Assembly (NCBI GenBank): GCA_030656075.1
Contig: JAUSOT010000222.1
Location: forward strand, 1 to 33,069
Length of the DNA stretch: 33,069 nt
Reading direction: 5' to 3'
DNA from: Candidatus Cloacimonadales bacterium
GTDB taxonomy: Bacteria > Cloacimonadota > Cloacimonadia > Cloacimonadales > TCS61
Positions within the stretch are counted from its first letter, which is position 1; each line of letters begins with the position of its first letter. Positions 7,675 to 15,171 of this stretch are shown piece by piece. Under the pieces are notes generated by a model. It saw only the letters and a list, made by a program, of their open reading frames with translations, did no database searches and had not been told where the DNA came from. Both the position numbers and the translations under genes were made by a program.

Positions 7675-7703
7675 ATAGTTTTGAAGGGCAGTTTTTGTGT
7701 CAA
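7675..7703 (-). promoter_or_regulatory. Possible promoter of the SRP RNA gene
   Basis: A perfect minus-strand TTGACA (7698-7703) is followed after 17 nt by a weak AACTAT (7675-7680). Transcription would start near 7668, at the upstream copy of the duplicated 5' end, and so would make a precursor that needs trimming. The -10 box is poor. Confidence 0.35.
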
Positions 7704-7726
7704 GTGTAGAACGATCACCTTGATCT

Positions 7727-8144
7727 TAACCTTGAAAAGGCTTCTTACGAATTTTCTTCCTGCTTAGCACTTTCAAGGTTTTAATTAATCAAACTTCTTT
7801 AAACTTCCGAAGTTTCAGAAGAGATTTCTTGATAGATAAACTTCCGAAGTTTCAGTAGAGTTTTCTTGATAGATAAACTTCGGAAGTTTCAGTAGAGTTT
7901 TCTTGAAAGATAAACTTCCGAAGTATTTTTTATTTTCTCGTCTCGAGATCTTCCCACAGAATTGATCGAGGACGATCTAAATAAATATTAGATTCAATCG
8001 GGACGATTGAACCAACACTCTCCTAACCTTGAAAAGGCTTCCTGCTTATTTTCTTCCTGCTTAGCACTTTCAAGGTTTTAATTAATCAAACTTCTTTAAA
8101 CTTCCGAAGTTTCAGTAGAGTTTTCTTGAAAGATAAACTTCGGA
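7727..8144. repeat. Nested repeats: 92-bp direct duplication plus 37-bp tandem repeats
   Basis: A 92-bp unit at 7727-7818 recurs at 8024-8115 with few changes. It starts TAACCTTGAAAAGGCTTC and carries the inverted repeat AACCTTGAAA ... TTTCAAGGTT. Inside, a 37-bp unit starting AAACTTCCGAAGTTTCAG repeats at 7801, 7838, 7875 and (partly) 7912, and again at 8098 and 8135. The near-palindromic core alternates between AAACTTCCGAAGTTT and its reverse complement. No gene is visible in 7636-8152; the stretch is essentially all repeats and lies directly behind nadB. Confidence 0.85.
7936..8011. repeat. Hairpins with short G/A-rich loops between CG pairs
   Basis: Three stem-loops follow each other: TCTCG-TCT-CGAGA (7936-7948), GATCG-AGGA-CGATC (7964-7977) and TTCAATCG-GGA-CGATTGAA (7993-8011). 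The last has a perfect 8-bp stem. The same core, a 3-nt loop TCC/GGA closed by CG pairs, returns at 32858-33069. Confidence 0.7.
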
Positions 8145-8152
8145 AGTTTTCT

Positions 8153-9715
8153 TCACTTCACAAAATGGCAGCCGATCGACTGGCTGTTATGCGTTGCCGC
8201 ATTCACAATAATAGTTGCATTCACGATTGCATTGCGCAGTTCTATAATGTCTTTGTTGAGCCGGGCAGTTTTATAAAATGAAAAAATGCGATGTGAATAG
8301 TAATTAAGATCGGCTCGAGCCCGTTCCAAGCCCTTGTTAGTGCGGATGATACCGGCATAATTCCACATGGTAAGCTGGATCGCCTTCCAATCCTGCGAAA
8401 GAAGCAACGGATCAAATTCTTCCACTTCGTTGGGTCGTTTCCAATCGGGAATGAATTTGTTTCGCTGTTGCTCGATTTTCTCAAAATTCTGCGAAATGTC
8501 TTCAGCAGCCAGTTTTGCCCAAAGCAGACCTTCCAAAAGAGAAGAAGAAGCCAAACGATTGGCCCCGTGCAATCCTGTGCAGCTCACTTCTCCGATCGCG
8601 TAAAGATTTTTCAGTGAACTTCTGCCGGCCAGATCTACTTTGATACCACCGCAGAAATAATGCGCTGCCGGAACAATAGGAATTGGTTTTTTTGTGATAT
8701 CAAGCCCACCTTCCAAACAGGTTTGGTAGATTTTGGAGAAACGTTTTTTAAGTGGAATTTCACCTTTGTAGAAAGACGCAATGTCCAAAAGAACATATTC
8801 GCTGCCGGTCTTTCCCATCTGGTTGTAAATTGCTCTCGCTACCACATCACGGGGAGCCAGGTCTTTCATCGGCGAATAATCTTCCATGAAATATCGCCCG
8901 GTCGAATCCCTTAATTTGGCGCCTTCTCCCCGCAAAGATTCCGAGATCAAAAAGCGCTTGATCTCCCGGTGATACAAAGCGGTGGGATGGAATTGAATGA
9001 ACTCGGCATTGATAATATCGGCTCCGGCACGGTAAGCCATACTCATGCCGTCTCCTGTAGCAGAAGCAGGATTGGTGGTGTGCTGATAAAGATTTCCCAA
9101 ACCGCCTGTAGCCAGAATAACTTTATCGGCAAAAAAAGTGATCACGTCACCGGTTAGATTATCGAGAACATAACAGCCCATCACTTCGCGTTGTTTGTAA
9201 AACTCCTGGCAGTCGTCCGAATGATGATTGTTGGTGATTAGATCGATGGCCGTATGATTTGTGAGAATTGGAATCTGCAATCCGGCAGCATAATCCTGCA
9301 AACTTTTTTGAAGAACATCACCGGTATGGTCTGCGAAATGCAGCACGCGGCGGTCGGAATGAGCTGCTTCTTCGGTGTAATCCAGCTTTCCCTCGGAAGT
9401 TTGCGTAAATTGAGTTTTTAATTTATCAATAAAAAAATCTAAAACCAATTGCGGACCTTCCATGGCAAAAAGTTTCACTGCTTCCAAGTTGTTGTAATTG
9501 CAACCGGCTTTCAGGATATCCTGTTCCAGGTTGTCGCGTTTGTCGCCTTCTTTCCAGGCGATGATGCCGCCCTGGGCATAATTCGTATTGGTTTCTTCGA
9601 TAGACGATTCTTTGGTTGTCACTACCACATCCAGCCCGGCTTCCTTCAGGTAAATTGCTGCTGTGAGACCGGCTATACCGGTTCCTATTATCAATACATC
9701 GATTTTTTTTCTCAT
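8153..9715 (-). CDS. nadB: L-aspartate oxidase
   Basis: A 520-residue flavoprotein that oxidises L-aspartate to iminoaspartate, the first step of de novo NAD synthesis; in anaerobes fumarate can accept the electrons. It shows the FAD dinucleotide motif GTGIAGLTAAIYL near the N-terminus, NYAQGGI, HSDRRVLHFADHTG, EFIQFHPTAL, SESLRGEGAKLRD, APRDVVARAI and PAAHYFCGGIKVD, then GANRLASSSLLEGLLWA. These distinguish it from fumarate reductase/succinate dehydrogenase chains. The start ATG 9715 has AAGG 8 nt upstream; an earlier in-frame GTG (9745) lies in repeat sequence and is rejected. It is the last gene of a nadC-nadA-nadB set, 175 bp after nadA, with a repeat in that gap. Confidence 0.95.
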   Translation of the reverse strand: MRKKIDVLIIGTGIAGLTAAIYLKEAGLDVVVTTKESSIEETNTNYAQGGIIAWKEGDKRDNLEQDILKAGCNYNNLEAVKLFAMEGPQLVLDFFIDKLKTQFTQTSEGKLDYTEEAAHSDRRVLHFADHTGDVLQKSLQDYAAGLQIPILTNHTAIDLITNNHHSDDCQEFYKQREVMGCYVLDNLTGDVITFFADKVILATGGLGNLYQHTTNPASATGDGMSMAYRAGADIINAEFIQFHPTALYHREIKRFLISESLRGEGAKLRDSTGRYFMEDYSPMKDLAPRDVVARAIYNQMGKTGSEYVLLDIASFYKGEIPLKKRFSKIYQTCLEGGLDITKKPIPIVPAAHYFCGGIKVDLAGRSSLKNLYAIGEVSCTGLHGANRLASSSLLEGLLWAKLAAEDISQNFEKIEQQRNKFIPDWKRPNEVEEFDPLLLSQDWKAIQLTMWNYAGIIRTNKGLERARADLNYYSHRIFSFYKTARLNKDIIELRNAIVNATIIVNAATHNSQSIGCHFVK

Positions 9716-9890
9716 TTTAAAACCTTCTTTGTCATTCCCGTGCAAACGGGAATCTTCACGTTCCCAAATCCCAATTTTTCTCTCGTTCCCAAAGCCCTCT
9801 TTGGGAACGCTGACTGCATCGAAACCCCTGTTTCAAAGCAAAGCAGAGATTGCTTCGTTTGTCTCAGCAAGCAGAATCCTCGCAAAGACA
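9716..9890. repeat. Repeat-filled gap between nadA and nadB with strong hairpins
   Basis: The gap contains ATTCCCG/CGGGAAT (9734-9753) and a perfect 11-bp hairpin, CGTTCCCAAAG (9784-9794) with CTTTGGGAACG (9799-9809), loop CCCT. The following bases (GAAACCCCTGTTTC, ATTGCTTCG, CGCAAAGACA) are shared in the same order with 13440-13550, so the two regions carry copies of one element. Confidence 0.7.
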
Positions 9891-10943
9891 TCATTTTTCC
9901 ACGATCTCGATCATTTTATGCAATGCCCTGGCAGCATTGTTTTTCATAGATTCCGAAACTTGCACAATTCCTTCCAAAGCAGTTTTTTTCTGCAAGTGAG
10001 ATTGCACCGATTGCAGAATTTTTAATAATTTTTCAGGAGTGATCTTCGCCATGTTTCCACAAATTGATTTTCTTAACGGCAGCACAGTTTTGTCGGGAAA
10101 TTCCCAGGCGATGCGCTGCACAAAATTGAATTCCGTTCCCACTCCCCAGATTGAACCGGTTGGAGATTTTTTGATCTCTTCATAAATTTTCTGCGTCGAA
10201 CCGGAATCATCAGAATTAATGACCACTTCCCTGTCACATTCCGGATGAACGATAATTTTGATACCTGGATTTTTTGTGCGCAAATCTAATATATCATTCA
10301 CCAGAAAGCGTTTATGAACATAGCAGTAGCCGTCCCAAATGAATATCTTCGCTTGGCTGGGATTGCCGCCTACACATTGGAAATCTGAAGTTACTTTGAC
10401 GATTTCTTTATCCTTCAGCCCAAGTTCATTGGCTGTGTTATTTCCCAGATTGTAATCCGGAGCAAAGAATACAACTTTATCCTGATCCAGAAAATGCTTG
10501 ATGATCTTTCCGGCATTGGAACTGGTACACACCGAGCCACCATATTTGCCGGAGAAACTCTTGATTTCTGCGGTAGAATTCATGTAAACTACCGGTGCAA
10601 TTTGTCTGGTCGTGCAGCCGGAAATCTTTTGAAAAACTTTATCTGCCTGCTGATATCCGATCTGATCTGCCATCGGGCAGCGAGCTTCGATATCCGGCAT
10701 CAGCACTTTTTGCGTTGAACTGCTGAGCAAATCAGCCGCTTCAGCCATGAAATATACTCCGCAGAAAACGATAAATTCCGCATCGATTTTCGCACAATCT
10801 GCCGCCAGTTTGTAGGAATCACCCACGAAATCGGCAACTTCCACAATCTCGGGATTCTCGTAATGATGAGCCGGAATTACGATGCTTTTTCCCAGCTCTT
10901 TTTTTAACTCTAATATTTGTTCATTTAATGTCATTATATCCAT
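9891..10943 (-). CDS. nadA: Quinolinate synthase
   Basis: A 350-residue NadA, which condenses iminoaspartate with dihydroxyacetone phosphate to quinolinate using an oxygen-sensitive [4Fe-4S] cluster. Visible hallmarks are PAHHYENPEIVEVADFVGDS near the N-terminus, FCGVYFMAEAA with Cys61, DGYCYVH with Cys207 and ICGNMAKI with Cys295 (the three expected cluster ligands). HPECDREV and GVGTEFNFV belong to the substrate site. The start ATG 10943 has AAAGGA upstream. It is second in the nad set. The 185-bp gap to nadC is occupied by a MITE-like repeat, so the genes are probably still co-transcribed through it, but this is inferred. Confidence 0.95.
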   Translation of the reverse strand: MDIMTLNEQILELKKELGKSIVIPAHHYENPEIVEVADFVGDSYKLAADCAKIDAEFIVFCGVYFMAEAADLLSSSTQKVLMPDIEARCPMADQIGYQQADKVFQKISGCTTRQIAPVVYMNSTAEIKSFSGKYGGSVCTSSNAGKIIKHFLDQDKVVFFAPDYNLGNNTANELGLKDKEIVKVTSDFQCVGGNPSQAKIFIWDGYCYVHKRFLVNDILDLRTKNPGIKIIVHPECDREVVINSDDSGSTQKIYEEIKKSPTGSIWGVGTEFNFVQRIAWEFPDKTVLPLRKSICGNMAKITPEKLLKILQSVQSHLQKKTALEGIVQVSESMKNNAARALHKMIEIVEK

Positions 10944-11138
10944 AATTTTCCTTTAGCCGTACCCCTTCGGAAGGGGAGCTAATCTTGTCTTTCTGAGGTA
11001 TCTTTTAGCTTTACCCTCGAAGAATCTCATGAAATTTCTTTCAGCTTCACATCTCGTCCTTAGCAGAGATTCTTCCTGCCTGCACCGCCATAGTGAAACG
11101 AAGGCGTGAGAACACCTTGCCAGAAACGTCAGAAAGAC
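10944..11138. mobile_element. MITE-like element with GTCTTTCTGA terminal repeats between nadC and nadA
   Basis: Terminal inverted repeats GTCTTTCTGA (10987-10996) and TCAGAAAGAC (11129-11138) bound a 152-bp unit without a coding region. On the minus strand it begins GTCTTTCTGACGTTTCT, like the two plus-strand copies at 17581 and 17833. Its right end overlaps the 3' end of nadC and provides the last codons and TGA stop. A GGGGAG-type hairpin (10959-10979) lies beside it. Confidence 0.65.
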
Positions 11139-11950
11139 TTTTTCTTCAATGAAAAATCAAATGCTTTCACGCTTTGCGTCAATTCTCCCACCGAAATGAA
11201 ATCCACCCCGGTTTCGGCAACTTCCGGGATGCGTTCGAGAGTCATGTTGCCGCTGGCTTCCACTTCTGCCTTCCCTGCAATTATCTCGACGGCTGTCTTC
11301 ATGGTTTCGTTATCCATGTTATCCAGCATGATCCTGTCCACACCGCACTCCAGTACTTCTTTCACTTCCTGCAGATTTCGCGTTTCCACTTCGATCTTAA
11401 ATCTATTTTTCCACTTATTCCTAATTTTTTGAACTGCCTGCGTTATTCCACCGGCAGTATCGATGTGATTGTCTTTGATCATCACCATGTCGAAAAGCCC
11501 CATACGATGATTCTGTCCGCCTCCGCAGCGCACCGCATATTTCTGCAATTCGCGCCAGCCGGGAAGAGTTTTGCGGGTGTCCAGGATGATCGATTTTCCG
11601 TCTGCTGCTTTCACGAATTCAGCTGTTTTGGAAGCTATTCCGCTGAGATGCGAAATAATATTTAGAGCTGTTCTTTCGGCTTTCAGGATGGCAGAAACCA
11701 TACCTGTAATTTCTGCAATGACATCACCTTTTTTGAGAAGGTCTGAATCGGCGAAAAACGATTTGATCTTGATCGAACTATCGACGGCAGTGAATACATT
11801 TTGGAATTCATCAATCCCGCAGAGCACTCCATCATCTTTAGAAATTAGAACAAAACTATTCGTTTCATTGCTGAAGATCGCCTCGCCGGTCACATCGCCC
11901 GGATCGGCAAAATCTTCCTGAAAAGCTGCTTTCAACCAATCCCGTTTCAT
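11129..11950 (-). CDS. nadC: Nicotinate-nucleotide pyrophosphorylase (quinolinate phosphoribosyltransferase)
   Basis: A 273-residue NadC, converting quinolinate and PRPP to nicotinate mononucleotide, CO2 and pyrophosphate. Typical segments are ERTALNIISHLSGIASKT, DTRKTLPGWRELQKYAVRCG, GGQNHRMGLFDMVMIKDNHI, KIEVETRNLQE, DRIMLDNM, EASGNMTLERIPEVAETG and DFISVGELTQSVKAFDFSL. The start ATG 11950 has AGGTGA 5 nt upstream; a GTG three codons earlier lies within that site and is rejected. It is the first gene of the nadC-nadA-nadB set. Its final residues and stop codon lie inside the end of a MITE-like repeat, so the C-terminus was probably rewritten by the insertion without loss of the catalytic core. 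Confidence 0.95.
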   Translation of the reverse strand: MKRDWLKAAFQEDFADPGDVTGEAIFSNETNSFVLISKDDGVLCGIDEFQNVFTAVDSSIKIKSFFADSDLLKKGDVIAEITGMVSAILKAERTALNIISHLSGIASKTAEFVKAADGKSIILDTRKTLPGWRELQKYAVRCGGGQNHRMGLFDMVMIKDNHIDTAGGITQAVQKIRNKWKNRFKIEVETRNLQEVKEVLECGVDRIMLDNMDNETMKTAVEIIAGKAEVEASGNMTLERIPEVAETGVDFISVGELTQSVKAFDFSLKKKSF

Positions 11951-11982
11951 CGTTATCACCTTTTTTCATTTTTATACTCACA

Positions 11983-12012
11983 CTAATATTTTAGGTCTCA
12001 TTTCGTTGTCAA
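11983..12012 (-). promoter_or_regulatory. Predicted promoter of the nad operon
   Basis: A perfect minus-strand TTGACA (12007-12012) is followed after 18 nt by TATTAG (11983-11988). The predicted start is near 11976, about 26 bases before the nadC ATG. I saw no clear palindromic operator between the promoter and the gene. Confidence 0.5.
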
Positions 12013-12043
12013 AAAGAATTATCAGTTCTATCTGAAACACATG

Positions 12044-12165
12044 TTATCCACAGGTTATTCACTTCTGAGAAAATGGCTCAATTCATTCTTTTGCGTATAG
12101 TTAGAATCATAAAGAAATAATTTTATCAGCATTTGTGGAGAAGTTTTGTGAATTATTGTGGATAA
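12044..12165. other. Cluster of DnaA-box-like sequences
   Basis: A perfect DnaA box TTATCCACA (12044-12052) is followed by TTATTCACT (12055-12063). Facing them are a perfect reverse box TGTGGATAA (12157-12165) and a one-mismatch reverse box TGTGGAGAA (12134-12142), with TGTGAATTA (12148-12156) between. The boxes converge on an A/T-rich centre of about 70 bp. The cluster lies between the 3' end of the protease gene and the nad promoter. Confidence 0.5.
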
Positions 12166-12169
12166 CTGC

Positions 12170-13360
12170 TCAATTCGTAAACGAATTTCCCACAAAAATC
12201 TGCCAGCCGGTTGCGGAAAAATCAAGCTGATAATACTCATTCAATCTGTCTTCAAAATAGTAAAAAGTTTCCGCATCGGGAAACCAGATAATACCTGTTC
12301 CGACATTATCGGTTGTGTAGCCTGTTGGGTAATCATCAGTTTTTTGAAAGATGAAGCAGCTATCAATATCAGTTATTATCCTATCACAAAATTCAGCCAG
12401 AGAATCCGACGGATTGTATTCTAATATCCAACTAAAGAACTCTTTCACATCTACATCTGCGGCTAAACTGTATGGCCAGGAATCATTAAATTCCAGACAA
12501 GCTTCTCTGCTTTGTTGAAAAATATCGTTTGCTGCTTCTGCAGCCCATCTATTTGAAAACTCAGCTATATCCATCAACAATTCAGGAAAGGCGGATGTTT
12601 TTACCACAGAACAGGAAATTGGATAAATATCTTCAAGCCAATAGTAATAATGAAAATCAAAGGCGATTTCATGCGCTAAATTCTGCACATTAGCATAATT
12701 TTCCCAATCAGATAAAATGAGATGATAGGGAAAACCGGCAGTATTAATGGCATCTTCAGCAGCTATAAAGAAGTCGGTATATTTATAAATTTCGTTTATC
12801 ACTTCCAACGTCTGCATATTACAGGCATCCAGAAGCAGGATATCCAACCGGTTATCAATATTTTTCAGAGCATTCTGAAAATCTTTATCAGAAATACTTA
12901 TAAAGCTGTTGCTCTCTTCATCGGGACAAAAGCTTGGAGGTAAATCCCTGTTCAGAGGATACCAGCCATTGCCATGACTCCAGATGAAAAGAGCTTTTTT
13001 ATCGGAAGGATATTTATTGAATCCCCAGTTAGCAAAATCAGTGAGGGAATTATAGTCGCCGCTGTCGATCTCTCCCAGGTTGGAAATCAGGTTTTTGCTG
13101 TCGGGATGAATTCGGTAGCGTTTGGCAGCAGGACTCTCACTATACTGGCTTTCATCGATCTGCACGATCACGTTGATGTCATCCGAAAATTCCGCTGTCA
13201 TCATTTCTTCAATGTCATTCAGGGCAGCAGTATTCAAACCATTATCTGCCGCCATGTAGATCAGGATCGTCCAATCCGCATCTTTTGGGGAACTGCAGGA
13301 AAGCAGCATTGCAAGAATGATTAAGCATAAAATAATTAACGAAATATTTCTTTTTTTCAT
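12170..13360 (-). CDS. Clostripain-family (C11) cysteine protease, lipoprotein
   Basis: A 396-residue protein with a lipoprotein signal peptide: a hydrophobic stretch ending LLSC with the lipid-bearing Cys22. The peptidase C11 core follows: DWTILIYMAADNGLN, FIWSHGNGWYP with His129, and LLLDACNMQTLEV with Cys180, the expected catalytic pair. Family members cleave mostly after Arg or Lys and mature by self-cleavage, and many in anaerobes are surface-attached. The start ATG 13360 is preceded by GAGG; an ATG three codons earlier is less well spaced. It stands alone between buk and the nad promoter, and its 3' end touches the DnaA-box cluster. Substrate unknown. Confidence 0.88.
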   Translation of the reverse strand: MKKRNISLIILCLIILAMLLSCSSPKDADWTILIYMAADNGLNTAALNDIEEMMTAEFSDDINVIVQIDESQYSESPAAKRYRIHPDSKNLISNLGEIDSGDYNSLTDFANWGFNKYPSDKKALFIWSHGNGWYPLNRDLPPSFCPDEESNSFISISDKDFQNALKNIDNRLDILLLDACNMQTLEVINEIYKYTDFFIAAEDAINTAGFPYHLILSDWENYANVQNLAHEIAFDFHYYYWLEDIYPISCSVVKTSAFPELLMDIAEFSNRWAAEAANDIFQQSREACLEFNDSWPYSLAADVDVKEFFSWILEYNPSDSLAEFCDRIITDIDSCFIFQKTDDYPTGYTTDNVGTGIIWFPDAETFYYFEDRLNEYYQLDFSATGWQIFVGNSFTN

Positions 13361-13369
13361 CGACCTCAT

Positions 13370-13555
13370 CCCAACCTTCTCCTATCGAGGAGAAGGAGCA
13401 GATTTAACTAGCTTTCTGAGCAATTCGTTTCTCTTTTCTCGTTCCTAAACTCCCGTTTGGGAACGGAAATGATTTCGAAACTCCGTTTCATAAACAAAAG
13501 ATTGCTTCGCAAGATTCTGCAAGATCCGGCAACTGCCGGACGCAAAGACACAAAC
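13370..13555. repeat. Repeat-filled gap with hairpins
   Basis: It contains a GGAGAAGG-type hairpin near 13376-13399 and an 11-bp stem-loop, CGTTCCTAAAC (13440-13450) with GTTTGGGAACG (13455-13465). Then come GAAACTCCGTTTC, ATTGCTTCG, the small hairpin CCGGCAACTGCCGG and CGCAAAGACA. This matches the order seen at 9784-9894. No gene is visible. Confidence 0.65.
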
Positions 13556-14632
13556 CTATTTATACTCTTTTGCTTTTCCCAAACCTTTCAACACACGGAT
13601 TCCGCCCTGGCTGAGAGCTTCCATTTCTTTTTCGCCGGGAATCACATGAATTTTTCCCAGAAAAGAAATCCGCTTTTTCAATCCTTCAACCACGTATGGA
13701 TTGTAAGCCAGTCCACCTGTCAGGAAGATCGCCTCGACTTTGCCTTCCAAAACTGTGGCGCAGGCACCGACTTCTTTAGAAATCTGATAAAGCATGGCAT
13801 CGAATACCAGTTTGGCTCTGGCATCACCTGCTTCGATCATCTTCACAACTTCGCGTCCGTCATCGGTTCCCAGATAAGCGATCAAGCCACCGGTTTTGGT
13901 GAACATTCCCATCATTTCCTTATGCGTATATTTACCCGAAAAAGCCATCTCCAGCAGATCTCCGATCGGCAGAGCTCCTGCTCTTTGGGGAGAGAACGGT
14001 CCCATGCCCAGCACGGCATTATTCACATCCACGATCTTACCTCGCTTGATAGCAGCAACGCTGATGCCACCGCCCATGTGCACCCCGATCTGGTTTATTT
14101 CAGAGCTTTTCACTCCCAGTTCTTTGGCTACACCGAGAGCGCAATACCGCATATTCAAAGCATGCAGAAGAGATTTCCGTTCAATTTGCGGACAGCCGGA
14201 AATACGAGCGATATCTTCAAATTCATCCACCGTTACCGGGTCGACGATAAAGGCTGGAATGTTTAATTCCGAAGCAATGGAATCAGCAATGAAAGCGCCC
14301 AGATTGGAAGCATGAATCCGACCCCAGAGTTGGGGATTTTTCAAATCTGCCAACATAGCTTCGTTAACTTTATAGGTGCCGCCGGGGACTGATTTAACCA
14401 AGCCGCCTCTTCCAATAACTGCTTTTAAAGTTGCGGGAGCAACATTATGTTCTTTCATTGCTTCCAGCACGAATTTCTTTCTGAATTCATACTGCTCGAT
14501 AATGCCATCAAATTTAGCGATTTCTTCTGCATTATGGCGCAAAGTGACAGTGAATACCGCTTTCTCGTCATCATAAACTGCAATTTTAGTGGATGTGGAA
14601 CCGGGATTGATCGCCAACACTCGATAGTTCAT
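13556..14632 (-). CDS. buk: Butyrate kinase
   Basis: A 358-residue acetokinase-superfamily enzyme that transfers phosphate between butyryl phosphate (or a branched-chain acyl phosphate) and ADP to yield ATP. It shows the N-terminal phosphate loop LAINPGSTSTKIAVY, VIGRGGLVKSVPGGTYKVN, NLGAFIADSIA, PAFIVDPVTVDEF, GVHMGGGISVAAIKRGKI, LPIGDLLEMAFSGK and IFLTGGLAYNPYVVEGLK. Length and motifs fit butyrate kinase better than acetate kinase. The start ATG 14632 has GGAGG 10 nt upstream. The usual partner phosphotransbutyrylase gene is not adjacent. The gene ends in TAG, which shows that TAG is used as a stop here. Confidence 0.93.
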   Translation of the reverse strand: MNYRVLAINPGSTSTKIAVYDDEKAVFTVTLRHNAEEIAKFDGIIEQYEFRKKFVLEAMKEHNVAPATLKAVIGRGGLVKSVPGGTYKVNEAMLADLKNPQLWGRIHASNLGAFIADSIASELNIPAFIVDPVTVDEFEDIARISGCPQIERKSLLHALNMRYCALGVAKELGVKSSEINQIGVHMGGGISVAAIKRGKIVDVNNAVLGMGPFSPQRAGALPIGDLLEMAFSGKYTHKEMMGMFTKTGGLIAYLGTDDGREVVKMIEAGDARAKLVFDAMLYQISKEVGACATVLEGKVEAIFLTGGLAYNPYVVEGLKKRISFLGKIHVIPGEKEMEALSQGGIRVLKGLGKAKEYK

Positions 14633-15171
14633 CTGTAAAAATCCTCCGTAATCTTCATATTATTTTGGTGAACAACTTGCGATTTCAGGGTTGTTGAGTC
14701 AAAGGATTTTTGTAAATCCGGCAGGTTTGATAATTTGTATCGAAACATTCAACGTTACAAAAGAGCAACGAGCAACATCGCACGACTTTCCCGAAGCTTC
14801 TTACGGAGAAATTCTTCCCGTTAAGATTCGGAAGGGAAAATATCGTTTCCGGAAGTGTGAAGTAATTTTGTCTCTCTTAAGTGGACTTACAGATGCATTC
14901 GAAGAAGAGCCTCAATTATGATAAAGAAGCAAAGCTGCCAGATTTAACCTGAGATTCTTCGGAAGCAAAGCTAAAAATTACCTCAGAAAGACAGGAATAA
15001 TTTATTTAAGAAATCTATATCTTGGCGAATGATTAGCTTGATCTATTTACCGTTCGGAAGGTTCTCGCATACGGATATTTTCATTTTCACCGTTCGGAAG
15101 GTTCTACACACCCCCCGGCTAAAGCCGTACCCCTCTATTAGAGGGGAATCGACCGTTCCGAAGTTGAAGCG
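14633..15171. repeat. 540-bp gap without a gene, built of repeat fragments
   Basis: No convincing gene is seen. At 14786-14837 there is a palindromic element, CTTTCCCGAAGCTTCTTACG ... TTCGGAAGGG, also present at 32734-32783. At 14953-14992 lies the right half of the GTCTTTCTGA element (ending TCAGAAAGAC at 14983-14992). At 15049-15065 and 15089-15105 the 17-mer ACCGTTCGGAAGGTTCT is repeated. A hairpin CCGGCTAAAGCCG and a CCCCTCTATTAGAGGGG stem follow at 15117-15147. Confidence 0.65.

Noticed and set aside
7801-8144. Possible CRISPR array because of regular 37-bp spacing
   Set aside because: The whole 37-bp unit repeats, including what would be spacers; there are no variable spacers and no cas genes.
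12044-12165. Firm call of oriC
   Set aside because: Box cluster alone is not enough; no dnaA/dnaN/gidA neighbourhood or unwinding-element evidence, so it is kept only as a DnaA-box cluster.
13457-14266. Long open frame (269 codons) on the plus strand opposite buk
   Set aside because: It is antisense to a clear butyrate kinase, has unnatural composition (rich in His, Phe, Ser) and no ribosome site.
14691-14921. 76-codon plus-strand frame upstream of buk
   Set aside because: It spans a dispersed palindromic repeat, lacks a ribosome site and matches no known domain.
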